From Platanthera guangdongensis (taxonomy: Eukaryota > Streptophyta > Magnoliopsida > Asparagales > Orchidaceae), in the NCBI GenBank assembly GCA_039583875.1, contig CM077162.1:115536589-115600588 (forward strand): a stretch of 64,000 bases of DNA, written 5' to 3'. A program made the position numbers and the translations under genes. Shown here in pieces: positions 11,182-21,959 of the stretch. Position 1 is the first letter of the stretch. Every line of letters starts with the position of its first letter. The notes under the pieces are model-generated. The model was not told where the DNA came from, made no database searches, and saw nothing but the letters and a program-made list of their open reading frames with translations.

Positions 11182-11910
11182 GTGATTGGAGACATCTCGG
11201 CTAGTGTGCAAACTAGAAATCAGGTCAACCAAAACCTGATGCACACTTGCTTCCTTTCTCAAATTGAACCTCAATCTATTCAATATGCAGAGCAAGATCC
11301 ACACTGGATCATTGCAATGCAAGAAGAGTTGCATCAATTTGAAAGGAACAAAGTTTGGGAACTAGTACCAAGACCTAAGGATCACTCCATTGTTGGAACA
11401 AAGTGGTTGTTCAGAAACAAATTGGATGATCAAGGAGTCATTGTAAGGAACAAGGCAAGGCTAGTTGCTCAAGGGTACTCTCAAGAAGAAGGGATAGACT
11501 ATGACCAGACTTTTGCACCAGTTGCAAGGTTAGAGGTCATAAGAATCTTCTTAGCATATGCAGCATACAAAGGTTTCAAAGTATACCAGATGGATGTAAA
11601 GAGTGCTTTTCTATATGGAGATATCAAAGAAGAAGTCTATGTCAGACAACCTCCAGGTTTTATCTCTTCAACTTATCCTGATTAAGTTTTCAAATTGCAT
11701 AACGCATTATATGGTCTAAAGCAAGCTCCTAAAGCATGGTATGAGACCCTAGCATGCTTTCTTCTGGAAAATGAGTTTATAAGGGGGAGAGTAGACAAAA
11801 CTCTTTTTATTAGAACCCATAAGTCCCATACCCTACTAGTACAAATCTATGTAAATGATATTATATTGGTTCTACTTATTCAAATTTGTGCAGAAGGTTC
11901 TCCAAACTAA
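11182..11910 (+). pseudogene. Copia reverse transcriptase with altered active site (C1)
   Basis: Positions 11182-11685 hold the N-terminal RT blocks: [48 protein letters not shown] and the [11 protein letters not shown] block. A stop at 11683-11685 is followed by the same protein in frame ([17 protein letters not shown]). The catalytic box reads YVND at 11848-11859 instead of YVDD, so the first of the paired aspartates is lost. With a stop and an active-site change this copy cannot reverse-transcribe. Confidence 0.93.
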
Positions 11911-12759
11911 TGTATTCTAAATTTGAAATGAGTAGCATGGGTGAGCTATCCTTCTTTTTAGTATTGCAAATCAAACAACATGCTGAAGGCATATTTATTT
12001 CTCAAACCAAGTATGCAAAAGAATTGGTTAAGAAATTTGGTATATCTGAAGCATCATGTATGAAAACACCTATGCGTACTAATGATGTATTAGATGCTAA
12101 TGAACATGGGAAACCTGTTGATCAGACAACATATAGAGCAATGATTGGCTTTTTATTATACCTTACAGCTAGTAGACCTGACATAATTTTTGATGCATGC
12201 ATATGTGCTAGATTCCAAGTGAGCCTTAGAGAGTCAAACCTAACTTTAGTAAAAGGATTCTCAGGTATGTAAAAAGTTGTCCAAATCTAGGTCTCTGTAT
12301 CCAAAAGACTCAGCATTTGACTTAACTGGATTTTATGATGTTGATTATGCTTGATGCAGAATAGACAGGAAAAGCACCAGTGGAACTTGTCAGTTTCTTG
12401 GTGACAGACTTGTCTCCTGGTTTTGCAAAAAAAATATCTGTGTTAACTTCAACTGCTGAAGCTGAATATATGGCTGCAAGTAGTTGTTGTTCACAAATAT
12501 TGTGGATTCAAAACCAACTCCTAGACTATGGCTACAACTTAGAGAAGTCAAAAATATTTGTGATAATACCAGTTCTATTTCTATAGCACAAAATCCAGTC
12601 CTCCATAGTAGGACAAAACACATAGAAATTAAGCATCACTTTCTAAGGGATAATGTTGAGAAAAATAAAATTAAACTTCAATATATTCCAACTGATTTGC
12701 AAAGGGGAGATATTTTCACCAAACCCTTGGATGAAAAGAAACATATTCTTTCTTCCTGA
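11911..12759 (+). pseudogene. RT C-terminus and RNase H remnant (C1)
   Basis: Overlapping frames carry MGELSFFLVLQIKQ, FISQTKYAKELVKKFG and MKTPMRTND (11900-12270), then the RNase H block STAEAEYMAASSCCSQ (12430-12500) and the C-terminal TKHIEIKHHFLRDNV and DIFTKPLDEKKH segments (12590-12757). Frameshifts lie near 11890, 12270, 12380 and 12500. The corresponding C2 copy is at 21306-20411. Confidence 0.9.
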
Positions 12760-12860
12760 ATTAGTTAGGAATGTTAGATGGAGGAAGTGTAAAATAATAT
12801 CCACGATTTTACAACTCTAAAAAACATGACCAAGACTAGGCAAACATTTTAATTTTTCTT
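12760..12860 (+). other. C1 3' untranslated start, then gap
   Basis: One hundred bases after the RNase H end with no ORF or repeat that I can name. In C2 the equivalent place is followed by TCGTCGA repeats and an extra ORF; neither is visible here before the gap. Confidence 0.5.
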
Positions 12861-13360
12861 NNNNNNNNNNNNNNNNNNNNNNNNNNNNNNNNNNNNNNNN
12901 NNNNNNNNNNNNNNNNNNNNNNNNNNNNNNNNNNNNNNNNNNNNNNNNNNNNNNNNNNNNNNNNNNNNNNNNNNNNNNNNNNNNNNNNNNNNNNNNNNNN
13001 NNNNNNNNNNNNNNNNNNNNNNNNNNNNNNNNNNNNNNNNNNNNNNNNNNNNNNNNNNNNNNNNNNNNNNNNNNNNNNNNNNNNNNNNNNNNNNNNNNNN
13101 NNNNNNNNNNNNNNNNNNNNNNNNNNNNNNNNNNNNNNNNNNNNNNNNNNNNNNNNNNNNNNNNNNNNNNNNNNNNNNNNNNNNNNNNNNNNNNNNNNNN
13201 NNNNNNNNNNNNNNNNNNNNNNNNNNNNNNNNNNNNNNNNNNNNNNNNNNNNNNNNNNNNNNNNNNNNNNNNNNNNNNNNNNNNNNNNNNNNNNNNNNNN
13301 NNNNNNNNNNNNNNNNNNNNNNNNNNNNNNNNNNNNNNNNNNNNNNNNNNNNNNNNNNNN
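12861..13360. other. Assembly gap, 500 N
   Basis: Exactly 500 unknown bases. The round number suggests a placeholder rather than a measured size (inference). It hides the junction between C1 (plus) and C3 (minus). Confidence 0.99.
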
Positions 13361-13956
13361 TTTGTTGTCTAAGCTTCTAAAGGTGGATTTAGTCTGCTTG
13401 CCCTTTTGACAAGCTGAGCAAATGCCATCTTTGACACACTTAACTTGAGGACCATTCCTCACTAACTCTTTGCTAAAGAGTTTGCTAATAGTCTTGTAAT
13501 TAAGATGAGCAAGCCTCTTGTGCCACTTGACACAATGAGAGACTGTCTCATAGCTACAAGACAGACAGGAGAACCATTGTTCTCAATCCATAATGTCTAA
13601 ACAGTAGACATTTCTCTTTCTATATCCTGTCAAAATGATCTCTTGATCACTTGACCTCTTGATATGACAACCATTTTAACAAATGAGATGTCATACCCTA
13701 CATCACTTAACTGACTTATACTAATGAGGTTGTGTTTCAAACCTTTAACATAAGCCACTTGAGTAATGGTAACAAGGTTTGAAGAGATGTTACCAAACCC
13801 TTTGATGATTCCTTTTTCAGAACCACCAAAGGTCACTTTAGGACCATTTTTGATTGGAATGTAGTCCTTCAGTAGTCCCCTAGTTCCAGTCATGTGTCTG
13901 GAACATCCACTATCCAAGTACCATGTAGGGGTATGGCCACTTGGATTCACCTGCAA
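13361..13956 (-). pseudogene. Copia protease and pre-integrase segment (C3)
   Basis: Positions 13956-13630 encode protease with TWYLDSGCSRHMTG, GGSEKGIIKGFG and VKGLKHNLISISQLSDVGYD. A frameshift follows. Positions 13462-13361 resume with ICSACQKGKQTKSTFRS, the zinc-binding pre-integrase block, and run into the gap. The active-site D-S-G is kept. The rest of pol is not in the window. Confidence 0.88.
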
Positions 13957-14082
13957 AACAAATTAATGAACCTTAGAACCCAAAGTAAACTTGGGTCCTT
14001 GGTGATTGTTAGTTTGCAACTTGACATAGCTACCTGCTGGCTTTCCACCAGGTAACTTGCTACTCAACTTGGCACTGGCATT

Positions 14083-15960
14083 GTGCCAACAATCCAAGGC
14101 AAAGTGGCCAACCTTGCCACAACACCAGCATTCAAACTTGTTGTACCTTTGCTTAGGTACAACCTTTGCTGTCTTGACTACAGCAGGCTTATTGAATGTT
14201 GGGGCTTTGCCCTTGGACTTGGACTGATCCTGAACAGTCCTAGCTGGTTTAATAAAACCCAGTCCAGCCTTTCTTTATGATGAACAAATTCATCAATCAA
14301 GGGTAGCACTGATTTAGGTTTTGAAAACCTAGCAACTAGCTCTTTCCTTCTGGAGATTGATCTCCAGTAACTTAATTTGATCATTTTTATAAGTAATAGT
14401 TCCCATCTGAATCACAGTAATGTGTTTCAGCCTGGCTACCTCATTGAGCTTTTGATCAAATTCCTTCTCAAAGTCTGTTGCAGCTGCCTTAGATCAGCAA
14501 TTCCTTTGCCTGACTTTTGGCTAGGATCTTGCTTTTCTTATAGGCTTGCAACAGTACTTGGTATTCATCTAAGAGCTGATGAATATCTCCCTCAGATTCA
14601 GAAACACTTCCATCACTTGATGAAGATGATTCTGACTCTGAACTAGAACTGGAATCTGAACTTAAGGTTAGACTTTGTACCTGACTAGGTCCTGGCTGCT
14701 CCAGGATTTTGGTACTTTCAGTCAATGCCATCAGTCCTTGGCACTGACACTCTTCTTGTTCATAGATTGATTCCATGATCTGCATAAACTCTTCTTCTTC
14801 TTCAGCAAATAGCCCTATATAGGCTTCAGCATCTGTCTCAGTGTCTGAAGAAGAAATGTCTGAAAGAGTCTTCTCATTCTTTGCAACAAAGGACTTCTCC
14901 TTCTTTCCTTTGAAGTGAGTCTTCTTTTTGTCACTGGATTCTCTCCTTCTTTCCTTTGAAGTAACACACAATCTTAGACCCGGTTGCCTTACTAGTCTTT
15001 GTCTTTTTCTTATCCTTCTTTGAAGGCTTCTTCTCCTGATACTGGACTTCTTTCCCTTTTGAAAATGAAGGTCTGGACCTCCACTGTTTCTTCTTAGGAA
15101 TTTCTGAAAATGTCTGGTGAATGCAGCAAATCTTCATCACTTTCACTGCTTGTAGATTTAGTGCTAACAGACTCATGAGATTCTGATTCAACTACCTCTG
15201 GAGGAGGAGTTGATGACTTAGTCCTGTTCTTTCTAGGTACTTCTGACTTAAAGGCAACAGTCCTTTCCCTGTGTTCAGTCCTTGTTGACTTTTCCTCCTC
15301 TTTTCTTACTGACAATTGCATCTCATAAGATAACAACTTGCCAAACAGTGTGGGAGGAGGAATTTCTCCCAACTTTGCCATTTCTCTGATGGCACAGATC
15401 TTGGTGTCCCAATCTTTGGTTAGGGACTTAAGAACTTATCATTCAATTCATAGTTAGAGAACTCTCTTCCATAGGACATGAGTTCATTAACAATTCTATA
15501 TAAACTTCTTGTAGCATTCAGTGATGCTATCTCCTCTTCCTTGCCTAAAGCTCTCATATTCTTGATTAAGCAAGGACTTCCTATCTTGTCTTACTTCTTC
15601 AGAACCTTCCATGTAGACAATGAGGGTATCCCACATTTCTTTTGCTGTTTTACAGTGGATAAGGTTCTGGAAGGTGGCATCATCAATTGCACTAACTATG
15701 ATGTTCTGTGCCCTTTTGTCCATTGTAGCTAGGACAATCTCATCCTTGGTCATCTCAGAAAAATCCTTTGGAGTTCTCTGTGTAGCATCCAAGACTGAAA
15801 TCTTCATGGGCACATAAGGCCCTTCTTTGACTGTGATGTAGATCCTAGGGTCAGAGGCCTCCATGAACAGCCTACCCTTTCTTTCAGATTCCAAAATCTC
15901 TTTTCTGCATATGGCAATTTCATTGAACCCAATTCCTTGTGATTCTCTGAAGACCCCATG
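14083..15960 (-). pseudogene. Copia gag with two zinc-knuckle regions (C3)
   Basis: Reading down: a broken N-terminus (15960-15895), then 15894-15496 with MEASDPRIYITV, KRAQNIIVSAIDD, AKEMWDTLIVYMEGSEEVRQDR and a frameshift; 15381-15094 with PPTLFGKLLSYEMQL and Ser/Glu-rich tail; a degenerate first knuckle near 14960-14930; an acidic Ser/Asp/Glu-rich stretch (14971-14489); and a second, perfect CCHC knuckle (CWCCGKVGHFALDC) at 14130-14089. Several frameshifts separate the pieces. Two knuckle-like regions in one SIRE-type gag is a known layout; both would bind RNA. Confidence 0.82.
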
Positions 15961-16050
15961 TTTCTTGATTTTCTTGAAACTGTTTCCTGACTTACACTGA
16001 ATCTGCCAAACATGGATCTCCTCAGACAGTTAGTCCTTTTTGAGGAACCT

Positions 16051-16063
16051 GGCTCTGATACCA
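16051..16063 (-). other. Primer binding site, tRNA-Met type (C3)
   Basis: Minus strand TGGTATCAGAGCC starts two bases after the LTR end (CTTTCA, 16066), a full match to the plant initiator tRNA-Met primer site. Confidence 0.95.
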
Positions 16064-16065
16064 CT

Positions 16066-18080
16066 TGAAAGATATGGTACCTAAAAACCTAGAGGGGGGG
16101 GGGGGGGTGAATAGGGTGACCTAATCCTTTTAAACTTTTGTTTGGCAGCACAACAGCTATTTCACAGAATTCTACAGCTAACAGCAATTACAACATATAA
16201 ACAGTAATTCCACAGCACAGCACAGCACAGAAGACACACTAATTTATAGTGGTTCCCCAATCTTTGGTACATCCACTTTCCCCCTTCGCCTATCTAGCAG
16301 TGTACTAGATTCGGCCAAACTTCTCCACTAACTCAGAACCCAACTAGGTTCTTACCTCAGGCCCAAAGCCTTACACTCAGCCAAAAGGCCTACACTCAGC
16401 CACCCAGGCCTATACTCAGCCAATCAAGGCTACACTCAGCCAATTAAGGCCTACACTCAGAGTTCTTCAACTCCTACACTCAGGCAACCAAGCCTACCCT
16501 CAGCCTTTATAAAATAGGCTTACAATACTCTCAGATCCAATGGATCCTACAAGTTAAAATAGAAAGTACAATAGCTAACTCTACAACTCAGAAAATAAGA
16601 GAGGAGTTGAGAGATTCTTGAAGAGTTCTTGGAAGAACTCAGTTAGATCCAAACTGACTTAGCTTCCTTCAAAGCTTCTTGATTAGAACTGAATTAGTCT
16701 GAATCTTCTGCAGTTGTTCCTTGATCTCTGCTTCTTGAAATCCAGATGACTCTGAATTCTTCTTCTCAGCCTTAGTTCCAAAGACTGAATTCTTGGTTGG
16801 AGCTCTCTCTCTCCAACTTCTTAGATCTGCAGTTGAACTGACAGACCTTCTTGTGTTGATCCTCTGTGTATCACTTCTTGATTTAATCTGATCAACTACT
16901 TTAAATATTCTCTCAAGCTGTAACTCTTGTTTCTCAATCACAACTACTGTTTCTGTAAACTATGGATGCCTATTTATATGCTTCCTTCATGGTAACCGGC
17001 TGGTCCGGTTCATAACAAACTTCTGATTTCTCTGACAGTTGATGTAGACCGGCTGGATCGGCAGCTGTCTTGTCAACCAGTCACTTCTTGAAATTCTCTA
17101 ACTGTCAGATAGTGTCGAGACTTTCTGTTCTTAAGTGTCGACACTTATAGATTAAGTGTCGACACATGTTGTGTAAGTGTCGACACAAGTCTACAAGGTG
17201 TGGACAAAATTCCTTGTATGTCTCGACACAGATTCTTCTGCATGTGTCGACACTGAAATTGAGTGTCGACACAAATACTTGTACTTCATTCTTTAACTGT
17301 ATTCTTCTAAGTGTCGACACATGTTCTTTGTGTCGACACATCTTCATGTTTTGAAACTGTCAAGTGTCGACACTGCTTCTTGGTGTCGACACAAGTCTTC
17401 ACTTTTGTTTCTTCAGCTGAGTGTCGACACATTCTTTTAGTGTCGACACTTGTACTTAGAATATTTTGTAACTTTTCTGTTCTTTGCTAAGTGTCGACAC
17501 AGCTCCTTGTGTCGACACTTTCTTCAAGTGTAGAGTCTTCAACTAAGTGTCGACACATTGTGCTGGGTGTCGACACTTTCTTCAAGTGTTGACTCTTCTG
17601 GTTGTGTGTCGACACATTGTGCTGAGTGTCGACACTTTCTTCAAATACTGACTCTTCAGCATAGTGTCGACACATTGTGTTGAGTGTCGACACTTACTTC
17701 AAATACTGACTCTTCAGCATAGTGTCGACACATGTGTTGAGTGTCGACACTTTTACTTAGACTCTGCAGACTTTTGCTGAGTGTCGACACAGCTCCAAGT
17801 GTCGACACTTTCTGGTGTAGACACAGCTCTTCTAGGTGTCGACACTTCTGCTAAGTGTCGACACAGCTTTTCTGCATACTTCTTCACTGAGTGTCGACAC
17901 AGCTCCAAGTGTCGACACTTTCTGTCTGGTGTCGACTCTTCATCCCAGGTGTCGACACAATGACTCCAAGTGTCGACACTGCTTGTCTGGGTGTCGACAC
18001 AAGCTTTCTCAAGTGTCGACACTTTTCCTCTGGGTGTCGACACATGGACTTAGAAACTTTTAGCTTCAGTCCAGTGTATA
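16066..18080 (-). repeat. 5' LTR of C3
   Basis: Ends CTTTCA at 16066. A 13- to 14-base G-run on the plus strand near 16094-16107 is the copia U5 C-run. The U5/R part (16130-16980) contains a tandem-like CACTCAGCC run at about 16370-16510. Above 17100 the LTR is an array of the palindrome GTGTCGACAC. The outer border is not certain because no target duplication can be checked. Confidence 0.7.
17135..18043. repeat. GTGTCGACAC palindrome array
   Basis: I count about 32 exact copies of the 10-base palindrome GTGTCGACAC, usually flanked by A and T so that longer AAGTGTCGACACTT palindromes form. In 17500-17760 pairs of palindromes are embedded in a higher-order unit of 58-59 bases (starts of one member at 17547, 17606, 17664, 17722). 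Elsewhere spacing is irregular. A weaker array of the same motif lies in the C2 LTR at 38095-38275. Confidence 0.95.
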
Positions 18081-18131
18081 CCTAACCTGCACAAGTAACT
18101 CAAACAAACATCAAATACATTATGATGCATA

Positions 18132-18560
18132 TCATTGAGTTAGGGAAGGCTTCTTCAAATCAGGTACATTTGACCAATGTACCCAACAGGAGACAGAGCT
18201 ATCCTCTACTGCCTTATTCTCTTCTTCAATGTCTGTCTGAATAAGCTCATCTAGAGTAGGCGTTGGAGAGTCATCCATAATAAAGTCTGGTGCTGAAACT
18301 GGCACAGGAGTATCTTCTGGAATGACCTCTAGGCTGGAAGCTAAGAAGGAGGCTGAAGCTGAGAGAGCAAAATTGTCACAGAGTTGCTTGGCAACTGCTG
18401 GACTGGCTGGAGTGGTATAAGGTACCATAGCCAAATAAGGCTTAGAGAAATCTGCTGAAGGGAAATTCATATGTACAGAATCAAAACTTCTCAACAAAAC
18501 TGATAAATTCACTATGGGATTTAAATAGAAATCACCAACAGGAGTTATTTGAGCAACTGA
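18132..18560 (-). pseudogene. In-frame continuation of the extra ORF after an amber stop
   Basis: Directly after the TAG at 18561-18563 the same frame stays open for about 142 codons to a TGA at 18132. It contains NLSVLLRSFDSVHMNFPSAD and an acidic segment with TPTLDELIQTDIEEE. The lack of other stops suggests the two parts were one protein of about 630 residues and the amber stop is recent, or that it is read through. Both options are inference. Confidence 0.6.
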
Positions 18561-20030
18561 CTAATCCAGATCAATGTCAATATCCATAAATTGAATTAAC
18601 TCAGACATCTCAGCATCAAAGTCTGTCAAAATTGTGGTATCTTCATCTGAATCTGAATCTGCTGGAGAGGGAACTGCTGTGACTGCTGCTGTATCTGCAT
18701 CTGCTGCAACTTCAACACACAGCATCTCCCCCTGGCTGGGTTCAGGAAGACCTGGAGCAAGTCCCCTAGATGAAGAGGGGGCAGCAGAAAGAAGAGAGAT
18801 CTGGGCAGATAAGGAATTAATGGAGGTCACAAGAGGTGTAATGGCCTCTTGGATCAAAGATTTAATGAGAGGTGTGAGCACAGAAATGAGGGTGGATGGA
18901 TCAAATAGGGAAGGGGATGGAATGGGAGGAGGAATAACAAATGCAGTGGGGGCATCTTGCATGATTGCATCTGATGGTAGAATGTAAGATGGAATGGTGG
19001 ATAAGTGTGGGGGAAGAGGAGACTGGGGAGGTGTAGGAATAGGAATGTCCTGAGGGGAATTTGGAGGAGTGGGTTGATGATCAACTGGCAAGGGGGAAGA
19101 TGGAGGTGGAGATGGAGTGTTTGTCAGGTCAAGTGGTGGAGAAGAAGGAGGGGTAGGTACATGAGGAGGCCTCTTTGGAGGAAGAGGTGCTGGAATAGAT
19201 GGTTGAGATGGAGGAACCTCTTCAACAGGGCGGGGAGCGGCCTTTACAGCCCTTGTGCTCTCAGAAGTTTGGAGGGACGTGGAGGAAGCCTTTGAGGGCT
19301 TGGAGATGGTCCTCTCCCACCTGCCAAACAGAGCGGAAGTGAGGCGCTTGCTAACGTTTATGAAGATGGTCGGGGAGACCATACATTCAACAGCCTTCTC
19401 TTTGAGAAATATACCCAATATTCTGCCAAAGCAGACTTCCTTTTTACTGTTCTTCTTTTTGATCAATTCAAAGAACACTTTACTCCAATCAACTTGTCGC
19501 TTATTCACTAATGCACACATTATCAGAAATTGGTGACGGGTGATATAGTCGTGAGCAAAGTGCTTGGCCATCAGAATCTTAACCGTAATATCTGCCAAAA
19601 ATTGATAGGCGGCGGATAATTGCTTTTTCAATAACTTATTAGGTTTGTTCCCAGAGAAACCCATTAATTTCAGCATATCACTGAATTCCTCAGAATCCAT
19701 TTCCATATTGTCTTCTCCATTCACTAAGCCAAAAATTTCAGAGAGAACTGCTGGAGAGAGGAAAACAGCAGTGTTCCCTATATTGCCGGTCAAAGTATCT
19801 TCGTCAGAAACAGTAAATGTATATACCCATTCCCGTATTTCTGTTCCATGAAGTTTGATGCGCCTGGTCATGAAGTCCTTTAAACTAAGTTCTTCCAGTA
19901 GTTCCAGGATGTAAAGGAACATGGGGTCAGAGTGTTGAAATGACTCAAAGTCCATGTCGAAACCGCTGTCAAACTTCATTGCAACCAAAGCACCTGAGGA
20001 AATCGCCATTGATGTCCTGCAAGAAAACAC
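18561..20030 (-). CDS. Extra ORF downstream of copia pol, plant transposon-protein-like
   Basis: A 489-codon frame on the same strand as C2, starting about 0.4 kb beyond the C2 RNase H end. Residues about 25-245 look globular, with REWVYTFTV, FLSPAVLSEIFGLV, AAYQFLADITVKILMAK, DYITRHQFLIMCALVNK and FGRILGIFLKE. This pattern recalls the 'putative plant transposon protein' domain often found in plant retroelement extra ORFs (recognition from memory, not searched). Residues about 268-365 are strongly proline-rich; 370-430 are Ser/Leu-rich; 440-489 are acidic. No signal peptide is evident. SIRE elements are known for an ORF at this place (sometimes called env-like); I see no clear transmembrane segment, so an envelope role is not supported. 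A MAISSG start seven codons in is possible. It ends at TAG, after which the frame stays open to 18132. Confidence 0.75.
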   Translation of the reverse strand: MFSCRTSMAISSGALVAMKFDSGFDMDFESFQHSDPMFLYILELLEELSLKDFMTRRIKLHGTEIREWVYTFTVSDEDTLTGNIGNTAVFLSPAVLSEIFGLVNGEDNMEMDSEEFSDMLKLMGFSGNKPNKLLKKQLSAAYQFLADITVKILMAKHFAHDYITRHQFLIMCALVNKRQVDWSKVFFELIKKKNSKKEVCFGRILGIFLKEKAVECMVSPTIFINVSKRLTSALFGRWERTISKPSKASSTSLQTSESTRAVKAAPRPVEEVPPSQPSIPAPLPPKRPPHVPTPPSSPPLDLTNTPSPPPSSPLPVDHQPTPPNSPQDIPIPTPPQSPLPPHLSTIPSYILPSDAIMQDAPTAFVIPPPIPSPSLFDPSTLISVLTPLIKSLIQEAITPLVTSINSLSAQISLLSAAPSSSRGLAPGLPEPSQGEMLCVEVAADADTAAVTAVPSPADSDSDEDTTILTDFDAEMSELIQFMDIDIDLD

Positions 20031-20099
20031 AGAGAGAAACGGCGATCAAGAGCAAGGGAACTGAAAGCGCGGGACGGAGGTCGAAGAAAAACCTAGATA

Positions 20100-20405
20100 T
20101 AGGATTTTCAGAATATGAATCGACAAACTCCACTCCACGAAAAAGAAAAATTCTTCGAACTGAGCTCGACGAAATAAATTATAGACAGATAATTCGTCGA
20201 TCTCTTCCAAAAGAATCGAAAACAGTTCGTCGATCTCCGTTCGACGAAACGTCTTCTTGAAGTAAAGTTCGTCGATCGCTGGTCGACGAAAGTTGTTTCC
20301 CCATACAGAGAATTTGTCGATCTTCGTTCGACGAGAATCTCTCAAACGTTTCCTAATTCGTCGAACTTCGTTCGACGAACTCTGGAAAATTCGTCGAATG
20401 CAGAC
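20100..20405. repeat. TCGTCGAAC/GTTCGACGA module array after C2 pol
   Basis: Between the pol end (20411) and the extra ORF are several inverted pairs such as TTCGTCGAACTTCGTTCGAC, each able to form a small hairpin, mixed with degenerate copies. No ORF of note on either strand apart from repeat-derived frames. Confidence 0.8.
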
Positions 20406-20410
20406 AGAAA

Positions 20411-21306
20411 CTATGTTAACTCTTCTCCATCAATCATTCCCAGTTGATTTATAAAGAACAGATGAGTTTTCTCATCCAAAGGCTTGGTGAAAATATCTGC
20501 TCTCTGTAGATCAGTAGGAATGTGGATCAAGTTAATTTTCTTTTTGTCCACATTATCTATAATGAAATGATGTCTTATTTCAATATATTTAGTCCTAGAA
20601 TGGTGAACTAGATTTTGTGCTATAGCAATAACACTAGTATTATGACAAAATAAAGTTGAATTATTTAAGTTGACACCATAATCTAAGAGTTGGTTTTGTA
20701 TCCATAGCATTTGTGAACAGCAACTACCAACAGCCATGTATTCTGCTTCTGCAGTTGATGTAGACACAGATGTCTGCTTTTTACAAAGCCAGGAGACAAG
20801 TCAGCATAGTCAGCATCTGAGTATCCAGTTAACTCAAACTCTGACTCTGCAGGATACCAGAGTCCTAGATTAGGGCAACTCTTTATATATCTCAAAATTC
20901 TTTTTAGGAAACTAAGGTGAGATTCTTTAGGGTTCACTTGGAACCTAGCACAAAGGCATGTGACAAACATTATGTCAGGTCTGCTAGTTGTTAGGTATAA
21001 TAGGGATCCAACAATTGCCCTATAATTTTTCTGATCTACAGGTTTCCCTGCTACATCAGAATCCACAACAGCATTTGTAGCCATAGGGGTTTTCATCCCT
21101 GAAGCATCACCCATCGCAAACTTTTTGATAAGCTCTTTAGCATACTTAGCTTGGGAGAGGAAGGTACCATCTAGGAGCTGCTTCACTTGGAGACCAAGGA
21201 AGTAGGAAAGCTCACCCATACTACTCATCTCAAATTTTGAATGCATGAGGTCAGCAAACCTCTTGCACAATTTAGGGTCAGTAGACCAAAAAAATGTCAT
21301 CCACAT
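20411..21306 (-). pseudogene. RNase H and RT C-terminus (C2)
   Basis: Positions 21306-20683 carry MGELSYFLGLQVKQ, FLSQAKYAKELIKKFA, the DASGMKTPMAT block, GSLLYLTTSRPDIM and ELTGYSDADYAD. A frameshift near 20760 leads to 20767-20411 with STAEAEYMAVGSCCSQMLW, the HHSRTKYIEIRHHF block and ADIFTKPLDEKTH. RNase H catalytic acidic residues (YSDADYA, AEAEY) are visible. One frameshift breaks the chain. Confidence 0.92.
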
Positions 21307-21959
21307 ATATTTGTACTAACAGTATTTGGTCCTTATGATGTCTAGTGAAAAGTGTTTTATCTATGGTTCCTCTTGTAAATTCATTCTCTAAGAGAAAGCT
21401 TGCTCGGGTCTCATACCAAGCTCTTGGAGCTTGCTTTAGACCATAGAGAGCTTTATGCAATTTAAGAACAAAAGAGGGTTGAGTTGGAGAGATAAAACCT
21501 GGAGGTTGTTCTACATAAACCTCTTCTTGAAGCACTCCATTTAGAAATGTACTTTTGACATCCATCTGGTAGACCTTGAATCTCTTGTAAGCTGCATAGG
21601 CAAGGAATATCGTAATGGCCTCTAACCTTGGTACATGGGCAAAGGTTTGGTCATAGTCTATTCCTTCCTCTTGTCTGTAGCCTTGAGCAACAAGCCTAGC
21701 CTTATTCCTCACTATATTGCCTTGAGCATTCAACTTATTTCTGTAGACCCATTTGGTTCCAATAACTGGGTAGTTATGGGGTCTTGGAACCAAATCCCAA
21801 ACTCTACATCTCTCAAACTGATTGAGTTCCTCTTGCATTGCAATGATCCAGTTGGGATCTTGCTCTGTCTCATGTATGTTGAGAGGTTCAATTTGAGAGA
21901 GAAAATAGGCATGCATCAAGTCTTGGTTGAGTTGATGCCTTGTCTGTACACCTACTGAG
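21278..21959 (-). pseudogene. Copia reverse transcriptase, active site kept (C2)
   Basis: The open frame of 213 codons (21919-21278) has [44 protein letters not shown] and [14 protein letters not shown]. The catalytic box is YVDD (paired Asp codons at 21301-21296), unlike the YVND of C1. A frameshift just after the box, at about 21290, leads into the RNase H part. Upstream, the [17 protein letters not shown] block starts the domain. This is the best preserved domain of C2 pol. Confidence 0.92.

Larger units (their letters stand above)
5884..12860 (+). mobile_element. Ty1/copia SIRE-like element C1, 3' end in gap
   Basis: Plus-strand order is LTR, tRNA-Met primer site, gag, protease, integrase, RT, RNase H. 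Integrase before RT defines Ty1/copia. The long Ser/Glu-rich gag C-terminus and the 1.6-kb LTR fit the SIRE/Maximus lineage (inference). It inserted into the G1 LTR. C2 on the opposite strand is the same family, so C1 and C2 point tail to tail. The 3' LTR is not seen; the sequence enters a 500-N gap at 12861. Confidence 0.88.
13361..18080 (-). mobile_element. Ty1/copia element C3, 5' half, minus strand
   Basis: Minus-strand order is LTR (to 16066), tRNA-Met primer site, gag, protease, pre-integrase zinc segment, then the gap. It belongs to the same broad SIRE-like lineage as C1 and C2 but to a different family: gag and LTR differ clearly while the LTR layout (GTGGTTCCCCAATC, GTACATCCACT and a terminal C-run) is shared. 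The upper LTR border is uncertain within 18045-18131. Confidence 0.8.

Noticed and set aside
16094..16107. G-run as a quadruplex or assembly error
   Set aside because: It is the normal C-run of SIRE-type LTR ends, found in C2 too (25725-25736); exact length may be a sequencing artefact but it is not a separate feature.
17135..18043. CRISPR-like array of short repeats
   Set aside because: Repeats are 10-base palindromes with irregular and related spacers, in a plant retrotransposon LTR, without cas genes.
18634..19295. Plus-strand frames over the extra ORF
   Set aside because: Shadows of the proline-rich coding stretch on the minus strand.
18132..20030. Calling the extra ORF an envelope gene
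   Set aside because: No signal peptide or transmembrane segment is visible; only position suggests it.
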